From an uncultured Treponema sp. (GTDB taxonomy: Bacteria > Spirochaetota > Spirochaetia > Treponematales > Treponemataceae), in NCBI GenBank assembly GCA_937915735.1, contig CALGGS010000129.1, forward strand, positions 1 through 54,439: 54,439 nucleotides of DNA, written 5' to 3'. The notes under the pieces are model-generated. The model was given only the letters and a program-made list of their open reading frames with translations, did not search any database and was not told the DNA's origin. The position numbers and the translations under genes are program-made. This document shows, piece after piece, positions 25,014-33,075 of the stretch (positions are counted from its first letter, which is position 1; each line of letters begins with the position of its first letter).

Positions 25014-26531
25014 TTACTCTACCGAATACGAAAAAATGCCTTCATAGCTTTTGTTGTCTTTTGAGGCAAAAACTCCGATTTCTTTTAAATCTTCCGGAAT
25101 CGTGTAATCAAGCTCAAACGCACCTGTTTTTGGATTTTTCTTGAAAAAGACAAAATCATTATTTTCACCAACAATCAGTGCTATATTAGAAAAGTAGTTC
25201 ATCGACACAGAAAAATGTTGCTCGCTTCCTTTTTTCAAAACTCCGACTAAAGGCTCGTTTACCTTGATTATTGAAGCAGAATTGTAATTCTGGTACAACT
25301 GCGGGAACCTCATTTTTACATTTCCGTAGCCCTCATAATCTTCCGCAGCTTTTACGGTGACGGTAAGGACATTTTCGTATCTTGAAGTGTTTTTTTCCAA
25401 GAGCTTTAGAATTTTAGTGTTAGCAGAGTTTCGTACATTGTCAAACAAATCTTCCCGATAGTAGTAGCGAAGATTTTCTTCTATCAGATAATAAGAATCA
25501 ATAAACAAATCCAGCTCTTTTTGGGTGATTTTTTTTGAAGCAAGAAGATTTTTTGCCTTTGGAACTATGGTCTGCTCAAATTCTGAACGAGAAAAACAAT
25601 ATGGATTATTTATTACTCCGTTTGTCCGTGCGCCTAGTGAAAATTCAAATTCATTTTTATTCGGAACATCAATCACATATCGCTTGGTTTTTCCGTTGTT
25701 TTCCGTCCAGCAGTAATTGCGCATATCTTCATCAGTTTTTTCAGGACGGATATTTGCAACGAGAGCGACACCGTTTTTTGAATTCACAAAATCAAAGCCC
25801 GTGGCTTCATGGATTTCGTTCGTATAATCTGGAGAATCTTTTCCAAAGGAAAGTCCGTACTCAAAAAAAACTCCCGGAACATAAGGTTCTTTTACAAATT
25901 GTTCAGGAGTTCGGACTTGCTTTTCCGGAAGCAACTGCCATTTTTCTTCCTCCGGAAGATGGGAATAACCGAACTGATAGGGTGTAAGATTGTACCATTG
26001 GAGAGTATATTGCTTTATAAAAGTTCGTCTTTCAACAAAGCCTGCATCCCAAGTAACATCTATAAGCTTCCATTTTCCTGCGATTTTTACGGCATTCCAT
26101 GCGTGATCTGATTCTTCCTTTAGGTACCCCCGGTAGCCAAAGCCCTTTGACCATCCGGACACAATTTCACAGTCAATTTTTGCTACCTGGCACATAACCG
26201 CCAAAAGATTCGCATATCCTATGCAGACAGCCTTTCTTTTTTTGAGGACAGTTTCGTAGCCCTGCGGCCCTGCTCCCTCTTCCGTAAAAACATCGCAATC
26301 ATAGGCAATATTGTCACAAATCCAGTCGTGCATAATTCTGATTTTCAAGCCTGTGTCATTCGAATTTCCTACGAGAAATTTTACCAAATCATAAATTGTG
26401 TCTTTCGGATTTTCGAAAATTTGCTCCTGAATATTCTTAGGAACTTGCCTGACTCTTGAATTCATTGTCGCAGAAAAAGCAAGGCCTGTGATAAGCGAAA
26501 AGAAAAGAGCAAAAATAAGTGATTTCTTCAT
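25014..26531 (-). CDS. Exported transglutaminase-like protein
   Basis: A 505-residue exported protein with signal peptide (residues 1-20). The transglutaminase-like triad is visible: Cys103 in KKRKAVCIGYANL, His143 in SDHAWNAVKI and Asp158 in WKLIDVTWD. Such domains act as cysteine proteases or cross-linkers of protein or wall peptides. The part after about residue 200 has no named match and contains a Lys/Glu-rich beta-type tail. The ATG at 26531 follows GGGAG; the earlier ATG at 26558 lies upstream of that site and gives no signal peptide. It converges on jag. Confidence 0.88.
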   Translation of the reverse strand: MKKSLIFALFFSLITGLAFSATMNSRVRQVPKNIQEQIFENPKDTIYDLVKFLVGNSNDTGLKIRIMHDWICDNIAYDCDVFTEEGAGPQGYETVLKKRKAVCIGYANLLAVMCQVAKIDCEIVSGWSKGFGYRGYLKEESDHAWNAVKIAGKWKLIDVTWDAGFVERRTFIKQYTLQWYNLTPYQFGYSHLPEEEKWQLLPEKQVRTPEQFVKEPYVPGVFFEYGLSFGKDSPDYTNEIHEATGFDFVNSKNGVALVANIRPEKTDEDMRNYCWTENNGKTKRYVIDVPNKNEFEFSLGARTNGVINNPYCFSRSEFEQTIVPKAKNLLASKKITQKELDLFIDSYYLIEENLRYYYREDLFDNVRNSANTKILKLLEKNTSRYENVLTVTVKAAEDYEGYGNVKMRFPQLYQNYNSASIIKVNEPLVGVLKKGSEQHFSVSMNYFSNIALIVGENNDFVFFKKNPKTGAFELDYTIPEDLKEIGVFASKDNKSYEGIFSYSVE

Positions 26532-26658
26532 ACTGACTCCCATATAGTTTGAAAACACAGTTTTATATATTCGTTAATTATAGTCCAAAAATACAGTTAT
26601 TCAAGAAAAATCGAAAATATGCCGCAGAAGTTTTTAAATGTCAGAATAATTCAAAAAC

Positions 26659-26690
26659 TGGTCAGAAATTACCCCCCCCCGTATTATAAT
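26659..26690 (+). promoter_or_regulatory. Promoter with C9 homopolymer in the spacer, probable phase-variable switch
   Basis: TGGTCA (26659-26664) and TATAAT (26685-26690) flank a 20-bp spacer that contains nine C in a row (26672-26680). Loss of two or three C would bring the spacer to 17-18 bp. This is the only such C or G run I noticed in an A+T-rich window. It precedes a surface lipoprotein gene. In T. pallidum, poly-G tracts in tpr promoters work this way. Confidence 0.6.
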
Positions 26691-26730
26691 AAAATCCAAA
26701 TCTTAATTCATATTCAAAAAAGGGGGAAAT

Positions 26731-29118
26731 ATGAAAAAATTATCAAAGTTCACAGCTCTTCTTGCTGCGACTGCACTTTTATTTGGGGGAATGTTCGTTT
26801 CTTGTTCGAGCGACGATGATGAAGATGATTCAGAAGTAACAGCCGTTACAGCCGTTGCAGAATCTTCAGAAATTGAAGCAACAGGCACAACAAGGCTCAC
26901 TGCTTCAGTCTCTAAAAAAGGAAATCCGTCATTTAATTATGAATGGAGCATTACTAGCGGTGCAGACTCTGCTGAACTTTCTGCCACTACAGGGGAAAGC
27001 GTAACGCTCACCGGAAAGAACAGCAGCACAGAAAATGATGTTGATGTAACAGTCCAGGTCAAAGCTGGCGGAAAAACCAATACAGTTACCGTAAAAGTTC
27101 TTAAAGTCGGTGCTCAGGTCACTGCAAAAGTCACAGGAATCGCAAGTGTCACTGCAGAGCCTACAAGCATTGCGGCGGACGGTAAATCAACGATTACTGC
27201 CGTTGCCACGAAGAACGGCGAGCCGACAATCACTTACACATGGACTATCACAGAAGGCGATGAATATGCGACACTTTCATCTTCTACATCTGACACTGTA
27301 GTTCTTACTGCAAAAAGCACGGATTCAAGTGCGGCACACGATGTAACAGTAAGCGTTACAGCTAGTGATGGAGAAAACACAACGGAAGCTAAGACTGTAA
27401 AAGTTACCGTGGCGAAGGCAGAATATTCAGGTCCTGCAACAACTGATTCATGGGATTTTACAAAATATGCAGATACAATTTTTGTAAATCCAACTGTTTC
27501 AGGAACACTTGTTACTGATGTCACAAGTGGAGATGCAAAAACCGCATACGACAAAGACGGAACTTACACTCTTACAAGCGATGCAAGCGTAAAAGGCGCA
27601 GAAGACAATCTCACATTAACAATCGCTGCAACAGGAACAGGAATCGGCGTTTCAACAAAAAACGATACTAACTACTCTTATGCAGAAGGAGCTACAAGTG
27701 GTCTTCGCATTAAAAATGACGCGCTTAAAATTGCAGATGTTAAGGGTAAAGTAATTCTTACAATTGACTGGTACTGTATCAAAGGCAAGGCTGCTGGTGA
27801 CCGAAATCTTGAGCTTACGATTGGTGACTCTGGCACAACTCAGAGCATCGGCATTGATTCAACTGCCGATGCGACAGAGACAGCAAAAATGACAAGCATT
27901 GTAAAAGAAATCAATGCAGGTGGTGGAACAAATATCTATATTGGTGCTTCAAACAATGTATTCATCAACAAAATCACCATTGCAGAAAACAATGCCGTAT
28001 TTGCCGCTCAGACAAACTCTGTTACCGCAAACGACCTTTCAACGCTCGGTCTCGTTGGAACTAGCGTAACTTCAAGCGATACGACAGTCGCAACAGTTGC
28101 TATTGCTGACGGAAAAATTGCAATCTCATCTGTTTCAAGTGGAGAGGCAACTCTCACGGTAACAGATGCAAAGGAAAAGACAGCCACAATCGCAGTTACA
28201 GTCGCCGGAAGCGGAGAAATTACAGCAACAATCACAAAATTCACACGCTCGGCACCAGATGCAACAGTTACCGCAAAGGCAAGCTCTGCCACAGCTGCTG
28301 ACGGAGAAGGAACAGTAACCTGGGACGGACTTACAGACCTTGAATACTCAACTGACGACGAAACCTTTGTAAGCGCAACAGACGCAGGACTTACGGTTAC
28401 AGTTGACGAGGCTGGAACTACTGCAACAATCACAGAACTTGCCGCAGGAGAATACTATGTTCGTGGCTCAGCAAGTACTGCGTATGAGGCAACAGAAAGC
28501 GTAAAGGTTACTGTTTCTTATGAGGGTATTGCAAAGACAACAGACAGCTGGGATTTGACTAAGGCTACAGTTGAAAAATTTACCGTAAATGCTTATACGC
28601 CAACTAAAGTATCTGATACTAATTATACATACACTGCTGCAACAGCTCTTTCTACAACAGCCGCAATCCTTGCAGAAGACTATGTATATGCTGGTGCAAA
28701 CGGTAATCTCAACCTTACACTTTCAAAATATTCTGGAACAGGAGTAGGTGATAGTAAGGCGGATGTTTCAACGGCTCCAGATTGGACTGCAACCGAAAAT
28801 AATAAACCAGGCAACTCTGTTCAGTGGAAAACACACAATAGTGGTCTTATCATAAAAAGAGACGGAATTAAGATTTCTGGTGTAAAAGGTTCTGTAAAAC
28901 TTACTGTAACATTTGGTATAACATCAAAGAAAGATGAAAACAACCGCTATCTTGAAGTAACTGTGGGAGCTGACGGTACACCTGTAAAAACTTCAAATCC
29001 GGTTCAGTCAACAGATGCTACAACATATTCTGTTGACATCGAAGGTGGTGCAGAAGGTGTTGATGTTTACATCGGTGCTTCAAACGAACTTTATTTACAA
29101 TCAATTACAATTGAGTAA
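26731..29118 (+). CDS. Ig-like repeat surface lipoprotein with a duplicated C-terminal module
   Basis: A 795-residue lipoprotein (Cys25 in GGMFVSC, then an Asp/Glu run). Residues about 35-225 hold two Ig-like (PKD/BIG type) domains, with EWSITSGADSAEL and TWTITEGDEYATL as parallel segments. A module of roughly 190 residues occurs twice, beginning TTDSWDFTK or TTDSWDLTK and ending NIYIGASNNVFINKITI or DVYIGASNELYLQSITI; between them are two more beta domains (BIG_2-like). The module looks like a carbohydrate- or ligand-binding beta sandwich, but I cannot name it. GGGGGA precedes the ATG. Expression is probably switched by the poly-C promoter. Two palindromic elements follow. Confidence 0.82.
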   Translation: MKKLSKFTALLAATALLFGGMFVSCSSDDDEDDSEVTAVTAVAESSEIEATGTTRLTASVSKKGNPSFNYEWSITSGADSAELSATTGESVTLTGKNSSTENDVDVTVQVKAGGKTNTVTVKVLKVGAQVTAKVTGIASVTAEPTSIAADGKSTITAVATKNGEPTITYTWTITEGDEYATLSSSTSDTVVLTAKSTDSSAAHDVTVSVTASDGENTTEAKTVKVTVAKAEYSGPATTDSWDFTKYADTIFVNPTVSGTLVTDVTSGDAKTAYDKDGTYTLTSDASVKGAEDNLTLTIAATGTGIGVSTKNDTNYSYAEGATSGLRIKNDALKIADVKGKVILTIDWYCIKGKAAGDRNLELTIGDSGTTQSIGIDSTADATETAKMTSIVKEINAGGGTNIYIGASNNVFINKITIAENNAVFAAQTNSVTANDLSTLGLVGTSVTSSDTTVATVAIADGKIAISSVSSGEATLTVTDAKEKTATIAVTVAGSGEITATITKFTRSAPDATVTAKASSATAADGEGTVTWDGLTDLEYSTDDETFVSATDAGLTVTVDEAGTTATITELAAGEYYVRGSASTAYEATESVKVTVSYEGIAKTTDSWDLTKATVEKFTVNAYTPTKVSDTNYTYTAATALSTTAAILAEDYVYAGANGNLNLTLSKYSGTGVGDSKADVSTAPDWTATENNKPGNSVQWKTHNSGLIIKRDGIKISGVKGSVKLTVTFGITSKKDENNRYLEVTVGADGTPVKTSNPVQSTDATTYSVDIEGGAEGVDVYIGASNELYLQSITIE

Positions 29119-29129
29119 TTGACCCATAG

Positions 29130-29159
29130 TGTCATTATCGGGCTTAGACCCGATAATCT
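29130..29159 (+). repeat. Palindromic element
   Basis: TGTCATTATCGGG and CCCGATAATCT pair around CTTAGA, 12 bp past the stop of the Ig-like lipoprotein gene. It is the left member of an opposed pair. Confidence 0.88.
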
Positions 29160-29167
29160 CGTGCAAG

Positions 29168-29196
29168 AGATTGCCTGGTCACGCCAGGCAATGACA
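29168..29196 (-). repeat. Palindromic element, opposed copy
   Basis: AGATTGCCTGG and CCAGGCAATGACA pair around TCACG. It is inverted relative to its neighbour at 29130-29159, the same two-element arrangement found inside hisH. Its minus-strand reading is the closest relative of the remnant in the 47642-48001 signal peptide. Confidence 0.88.
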
Positions 29197-29284
29197 GACG
29201 TGCATGTCAGTCAATGACATGGGTGTCAGGTGGAATTGCAAATAATCTGCGTTCATCTGCGTCTAGTACGCTTATAAAATTGAA

Positions 29285-29428
29285 TTTAGGGCTTTTCCCT
29301 CCCTTATGCCAGTAATTGGGGGAAAGCCTTGCCGAAGTGTCAGCCAAACCATTTCCTCTGGTGCGGTTGACTTCCTGACCTAAGACATCCTTTGTCTTAA
29401 GTTGGGGCTTCGGCTTTTTTTTGTTTTC
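29285..29428 (+). ncRNA. Candidate structured small RNA with terminator
   Basis: Three stem-loops in a row end in GGGGCTTCGGC plus a T-run on the plus strand, as expected for the 3' end of a small RNA or a long 3' UTR of the lipoprotein gene. I compared it by eye with tmRNA, signal recognition RNA, RNase P and the c-di-GMP and cobalamin riboswitches and found no match. Confidence 0.35.
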
Positions 29429-29430
29429 GG

Positions 29431-29691
29431 CTATTCATAATGTGTCCACATTCTAAGAACACGAACAATTTTTTCTTCTTCAAAAACTTCGTAAACAAGC
29501 CTGTGCTGAATATTTATTCTTCTCGAATACTTTCCTGTCAAATCCCCAATCAGTTTTTCATAAGGAGGAGGGGTCTGAAACGGATTTACCTTTAAAACTT
29601 CTAGCAGATTTATTACAGATTGCTTCAGATTGGATTGTTCTATCTTTTTACTGTCCTTTACGGCCTGCTTCGAATATTTTATCGTCCACAT
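29431..29691 (-). CDS. yoeB: Toxin, YoeB/Txe family ribosome-dependent mRNA interferase
   Basis: An 86-residue toxin with the RelE-like fold. WTIKYSKQAVKD at the start, the PYEKLIGDLTGKYSRRINIQHRLVY core split by charged residues, and the ending MWTHYE with His84-Tyr85 match YoeB, where the His-Tyr pair takes part in cutting mRNA in the ribosome. The ATG overlaps the antitoxin stop by one base (TAATG), so translation is coupled and toxin is made only with antitoxin. A GGTAAT stretch replaces a separate ribosome site. The candidate RNA terminator abuts its 3' end. Confidence 0.93.
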   Translation of the reverse strand: MWTIKYSKQAVKDSKKIEQSNLKQSVINLLEVLKVNPFQTPPPYEKLIGDLTGKYSRRINIQHRLVYEVFEEEKIVRVLRMWTHYE

Positions 29692-29933
29692 TACCAGCCA
29701 AGGTCCTCAACACTTTCATCCAAAGGCTCTTTACTTGCTTCCAGAATTGATTCCCTCATTCCTGGAATTGAACAAAGATATAGTGTTTCCTGAATGGAAT
29801 TCCAATCATCCTCTGAGATGAGAACGGCGTTATTCCGTTTTCCAGATATTACTATCGGTTCGTGGAAATTTTTTGTCTGGTCAATTAGAGCGTAAAGATT
29901 ACTTCTTGCCTTTGTCGCAGTCATTACAGCCAT
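29691..29933 (-). CDS. yefM: Antitoxin, YefM/Phd family
   Basis: An 80-residue antitoxin: MTATKARSNLYALIDQ is the Phd/YefM DNA-binding N-terminus, HEPIVISGKRNNAVLISEDDW the conserved middle, and the acidic tail would wrap the toxin. It neutralises the downstream YoeB and represses the operon. AGGAGGT lies in front of the ATG. A 26-bp palindrome upstream overlaps the promoter spacer and is the likely operator. The leader TAGGAGGTATATTATGG is identical to that of the serine recombinase gene. Confidence 0.93.
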   Translation of the reverse strand: MAVMTATKARSNLYALIDQTKNFHEPIVISGKRNNAVLISEDDWNSIQETLYLCSIPGMRESILEASKEPLDESVEDLGW

Positions 29934-29952
29934 AATATACCTCCTACAAATA

Positions 29953-29978
29953 AAAGCGTACGATATATCGTACGCTTT
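29953..29978. promoter_or_regulatory. 26-bp palindromic operator of the yefM-yoeB operon
   Basis: AAAGCGTACGATA is followed by its exact reverse complement. On the minus strand TTGACA (29983-29978) overlaps its edge and the palindrome fills the space toward the -10, so repressor binding would block RNA polymerase. Phd/YefM antitoxins bind such repeats. Confidence 0.75.
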
Positions 29979-30116
29979 GTCAATCGTGCAGGCTGTAATT
30001 TGGCGAAATTCCTGTGAAATCTTGATTTTCTGAATTATAACAAAAATTTATTCAAATATAACAAAATTTTATCGGCACAAATTGCCTAAATTTGCTTTTT
30101 GTTTCATTACATATAG

Positions 30117-30146
30117 TGAACAAGGGGAGGGGCTTGTTCATTTTTT
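30117..30146 (+). terminator. Intrinsic terminator in front of ssb
   Basis: TGAACAAG (30117-30124) and CTTGTTCA (30133-30140) pair perfectly and are followed by six T. It points into ssb, but no gene precedes it on the plus strand. It could be an attenuator in the ssb leader or the end of a small RNA from about 30000-30140. A CTGCT/AGCAG stem (from 30148) and an AAAAATA/TATTTTT stem follow before the ssb ribosome site. Confidence 0.65.
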
Positions 30147-30208
30147 CTGCTACGGCCGAGCAGGAAAAATACTCACTATTTTTTTATTTCACTTATCAGG
30201 AGAATTTT

Positions 30209-30661
30209 ATGAATCAGATGAACCAAATCGTGATTGAAGGTAATGTCGTTCGTGACACTCAAATTCGGGAAACTGCTCGTGGAACCCGAGTCTGTATGAT
30301 TCCTATCGCAACAAACAGATTTTACCATGACATGAAAGGCAGCTTGCAGAAGGAGACCGCTTTTTTTGATGTCGAGGCTTGGGGCGAAAATTTTTGCAAA
30401 ACTGCGGTAAAAATGGCAAAAAAAGGCCGCGGGCTTCGTGTTGTCGGCAGATTAAAGCAAGACCGCTGGAAGAATTCAGAAGGAAAAGCTGCCTCAAAAA
30501 TATACATTGTGGCGGAGCACATTGATTTTAAGCCAGAAAAAACTGCAGAAAACAAATCTGGCACAGAGTCAGCTTCAGCTGCTGAAGAAACTGATTCTGT
30601 AAACTCAGATTATTCTGAAATTAGCAATGAATTTATGGACGGAGGTGAAACCGTTTTCTAA
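30209..30661 (+). CDS. ssb: Single-stranded DNA-binding protein
   Basis: A 150-residue protein with one OB fold (about 1-108): MNQIVIEGNVVRDTQIRET, then FFDVEAWGE and GLRVVGRLKQDRW, typical SSB text. The tail is acidic and Ser-rich and ends FMDGGETVF rather than the common DDDIPF; the final Phe is kept. It binds single-stranded DNA in replication and repair and recruits partners through this tail. The frame is open from 30092, but AGGAGA at 30199-30204 sets the start at 30209. A terminator hairpin in the leader suggests attenuation. It stands alone, not with rpsF and rpsR. Confidence 0.94.
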   Translation: MNQMNQIVIEGNVVRDTQIRETARGTRVCMIPIATNRFYHDMKGSLQKETAFFDVEAWGENFCKTAVKMAKKGRGLRVVGRLKQDRWKNSEGKAASKIYIVAEHIDFKPEKTAENKSGTESASAAEETDSVNSDYSEISNEFMDGGETVF

Positions 30662-30708
30662 ATAAATCTGGTGCAGATAGGGCAGAAAACTGTTTTTACA
30701 AATTTGTC

Positions 30709-32991
30709 CTATTTACGCCTTTTTTTAGAATCTTTTTGATTCTGAATTTGGCGGGAAGGTCGGCCACTCCTTTCTCCTTTTCCGTATCTTCTCGCCTGTT
30801 TTTCTTCTTCTTGCTTTTCGTTCATAGCCTTGTAAATTTCCATTTTTTCAAGGCTGTAAAAGCCGTCTTTCCAGTTAAAGCGGGAACTTTCTGGAATCGG
30901 CACTCGTTTTATCATCGCATTCGTGACCATTTTAAGTTCTTGCTTTGTAAGGCGAGTGCGTGAAAAATCAAGGAGAATTCGCTTGAAGCCGTTTGAGTTC
31001 AAAATTTCAACCTTATCTACAATAGAGAAAGGTTCTTCTGGCATAACGATTGAGCCATCAACGGTAGAATTGACTTTGAAGATTTTTTCTTCTTTGTCGG
31101 CGAAATACAAAAAGTCATAGTCATCTGGCAGGCTGAATCTCATTCTGAAAAGTGCCGGATAAGCAAATGCCGTGACCAAAACTCGTGAGCGGACATTTTC
31201 TTCCCATGTTGCTTTCAGGTTGTCCCAGGAATTTTCGAGAGGAGTAATAAAAGCTCCAAGATTCTGGTTTTCAAACCAAGAGACTGCCCATCGGTTAAAG
31301 GTATAAAGATATGGGCCTGCGATTAAGTTCGCCCCTTTTCCGCGAAGAATAGAAATATGAGCGATATTGTTCACTACGAAAGTTTTAAATCCTTCGTCAA
31401 TCAAAGCCTGTAAATCATTTGACATCTGCTCTTCTTTTGAAGAAGGCAAATATGGATCAAGCGAGATTATAATCTGCTTTTTTGAAAGCGGAAGACTAGT
31501 TTTTTTGACCAGAAAATCCTCTCGACTTTCAGAATTAAACTCAACAATCATGCGGACGGGATTTTTTGAAATTGCCTGAAACAAATCCTTAAAGGTTGAG
31601 ACCTGAATGTAAAGCCCCTCTGGAAAAAAGCTAAGCTCATTTTTTTCGACAGGAGTCAAATCCAAAATTGGAAGGACTTCCGCCCCCGGCTGCTGACGAT
31701 ATTTTCCTAAATCTGGCGGAAGAACACGAGGATAACGCTTTGACATTGCCTTTGTCTGCAAAAGATAAACGCTGTCGCCCCGCTTAAAGCCAGTCGGAAC
31801 ATCAATGAATCTGTTGCCCTTTTCGTCAGTTTCGACAGTGCGCACTTTGTGGCTTGCCCGCCCGGTGTCGTCCTGACGATGCAAGCGGATTGAGTCGCCG
31901 ACATCCGGATCATAGTTTCCGCCCGAAAGATGAGCCATTACGATTCTGTAATCTTCTGGATTTGCATCCTTAGGAGCGGTTTCTTTTGCCCTCTCCAGCG
32001 CTTCGTCACTAGGAGATTCAAATTTGTCGATTTTTCCAAGATAAATTCCGGTTCCGCCCGCCTGCTTCGGGTTCAAAATGAGACTTCCGGCCTTTTTAAC
32101 GCCCTCTTCGTTCGTTTTAAAATTGTACCAATAAGAGGTTTTTGCACGCGCAAAATCCGTAGAAAGAAGTCGCTTTGCCGTAGCAAGGGCACCTTTTTTG
32201 TCTTTTTCCCAGTTGTCCATTAAATAGCGGTAAGCGGCAACTACAGAGCCAACATATTCCGCGCTTTTCATTCGTCCTTCGATTTTAAAGGATTCAACCC
32301 CAAGCTGCATTAAATCAGGAATCTGCTCGATGAGCTGTAAATCACAAGGAGAAAAATAATATCCCTGAACTTCGCCCTGAGTCTGAGAGTCTACCGTGTA
32401 AAAGCGGCGGCAAGCCTGAGTACACATTCCCCTGTTAGCAGACTTTCCGCCCAAATAGCTTGAAAAAAGACATAAGCCTGACTCACTTACGCATAAGGCT
32501 CCATGAACGAAAATTTCAAGCTCTGCATTCGTGTGACTTTTTATGTATTTAATCTCTTCAAGACCAAGCTCACGGGCAACGACAACTCGCTTTAAGCCCG
32601 CTTTGCTGAGCAAATTAACGCCGGCAGCACTTTCGACATTCATCTGAGTTGAGCCATGCAGCTCTAGGTTCGGGAAAAATTCCTGACACATTCGGATAAC
32701 GCCAAAATCCTGAACGATAAGGCCGTCCGGCCCGATTTTGTTTAAGTAGGACAAAAAGCGATAGAGCCGCTCCAAGTCACGCTCTTCGCTTACGGTATTT
32801 ACAGTAACATAGATTTTTTTGTTCTGGCGGTGAAGAGAAGAAACAGCCGCCTCAAATTGGTTCCAGGCAAAATTTGAGGAACGGAGACGCGCGTTAAAAC
32901 TTTTGAGACCCAAATAAACTGCGTCCGCTCCTTCGCCAATAGCAGCATCCAATGCTTCGATGTTGCCGGCAGGTGCTAATAATTCAGACAT
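30709..32991 (-). CDS. U32 family peptidase-like protein (RlhA/TrhP type)
   Basis: A 760-residue protein. The first 330 residues form the U32 barrel: ELLAPAGNIEALDAAIGEGADAVYLG (whose halves ELLAPAGN and GADAVYLG are family marks), ELHGSTQMNVES, ELEIFVHGALCVSESGLCL, and a Cys-rich block NRGMCTQACRR. Relatives RlhA and TrhP hydroxylate rRNA or tRNA bases and use these Cys for an iron-sulphur cluster; older names call it a collagenase. The long C-terminal part fits the DUF3656-type extension, and the last 35 residues are strongly basic, likely for RNA. A -10 hexamer ends six bases before the ATG. Confidence 0.88.
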   Translation of the reverse strand: MSELLAPAGNIEALDAAIGEGADAVYLGLKSFNARLRSSNFAWNQFEAAVSSLHRQNKKIYVTVNTVSEERDLERLYRFLSYLNKIGPDGLIVQDFGVIRMCQEFFPNLELHGSTQMNVESAAGVNLLSKAGLKRVVVARELGLEEIKYIKSHTNAELEIFVHGALCVSESGLCLFSSYLGGKSANRGMCTQACRRFYTVDSQTQGEVQGYYFSPCDLQLIEQIPDLMQLGVESFKIEGRMKSAEYVGSVVAAYRYLMDNWEKDKKGALATAKRLLSTDFARAKTSYWYNFKTNEEGVKKAGSLILNPKQAGGTGIYLGKIDKFESPSDEALERAKETAPKDANPEDYRIVMAHLSGGNYDPDVGDSIRLHRQDDTGRASHKVRTVETDEKGNRFIDVPTGFKRGDSVYLLQTKAMSKRYPRVLPPDLGKYRQQPGAEVLPILDLTPVEKNELSFFPEGLYIQVSTFKDLFQAISKNPVRMIVEFNSESREDFLVKKTSLPLSKKQIIISLDPYLPSSKEEQMSNDLQALIDEGFKTFVVNNIAHISILRGKGANLIAGPYLYTFNRWAVSWFENQNLGAFITPLENSWDNLKATWEENVRSRVLVTAFAYPALFRMRFSLPDDYDFLYFADKEEKIFKVNSTVDGSIVMPEEPFSIVDKVEILNSNGFKRILLDFSRTRLTKQELKMVTNAMIKRVPIPESSRFNWKDGFYSLEKMEIYKAMNEKQEEEKQARRYGKGERSGRPSRQIQNQKDSKKRRK

Positions 32992-32997
32992 TCTGAT

Positions 32998-33003
32998 ATT
33001 TTA
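32998..33003 (-). promoter_or_regulatory. -10 hexamer of the U32 gene, leaderless spacing
   Basis: Minus strand TAAAAT (33003-32998), six bases, ATG at 32991. The -35 region is poor. No ribosome site is present. Confidence 0.4.
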
Positions 33004-33075
33004 GCAAATCCGACGGCAAAATGCTAGAGATAAGAAAAGTTCTATTTTAAGACGGGTTTTGTATGCCTTGCTTCA

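Larger units (their letters stand above)
29119..29430. other. 312-bp non-coding region: repeats, then candidate structured RNA
   Basis: Left part: two opposed palindromic elements (29130-29159, 29168-29196) and a small palindrome CATGTCA/TGACATG (29203-29221). Right part (about 29285-29428): a stem GGGCTTTTCCCTCCC against GGGGGAAAGCC, a second stem with arms GTCAGCCAAACC and GGTGCGGTTGAC, a third stem CTAAGACA/TGTCTTAAG-type, and a terminator-like GGGGCTTCGGC followed by eight T. I see no open reading frame with coding character here. Confidence 0.55.

Noticed and set aside
27234..28433. Long minus-strand open frames opposite the Ig-like lipoprotein
   Set aside because: Val/Ser-rich antisense readings of a Thr/Ala-rich gene, without ribosome site or recognisable domain.
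29285..29428. tmRNA, signal recognition RNA, RNase P RNA, or c-di-GMP or cobalamin riboswitch
   Set aside because: A CAAACC-like word and several stems are present, but the conserved blocks of each class are missing on comparison by eye.
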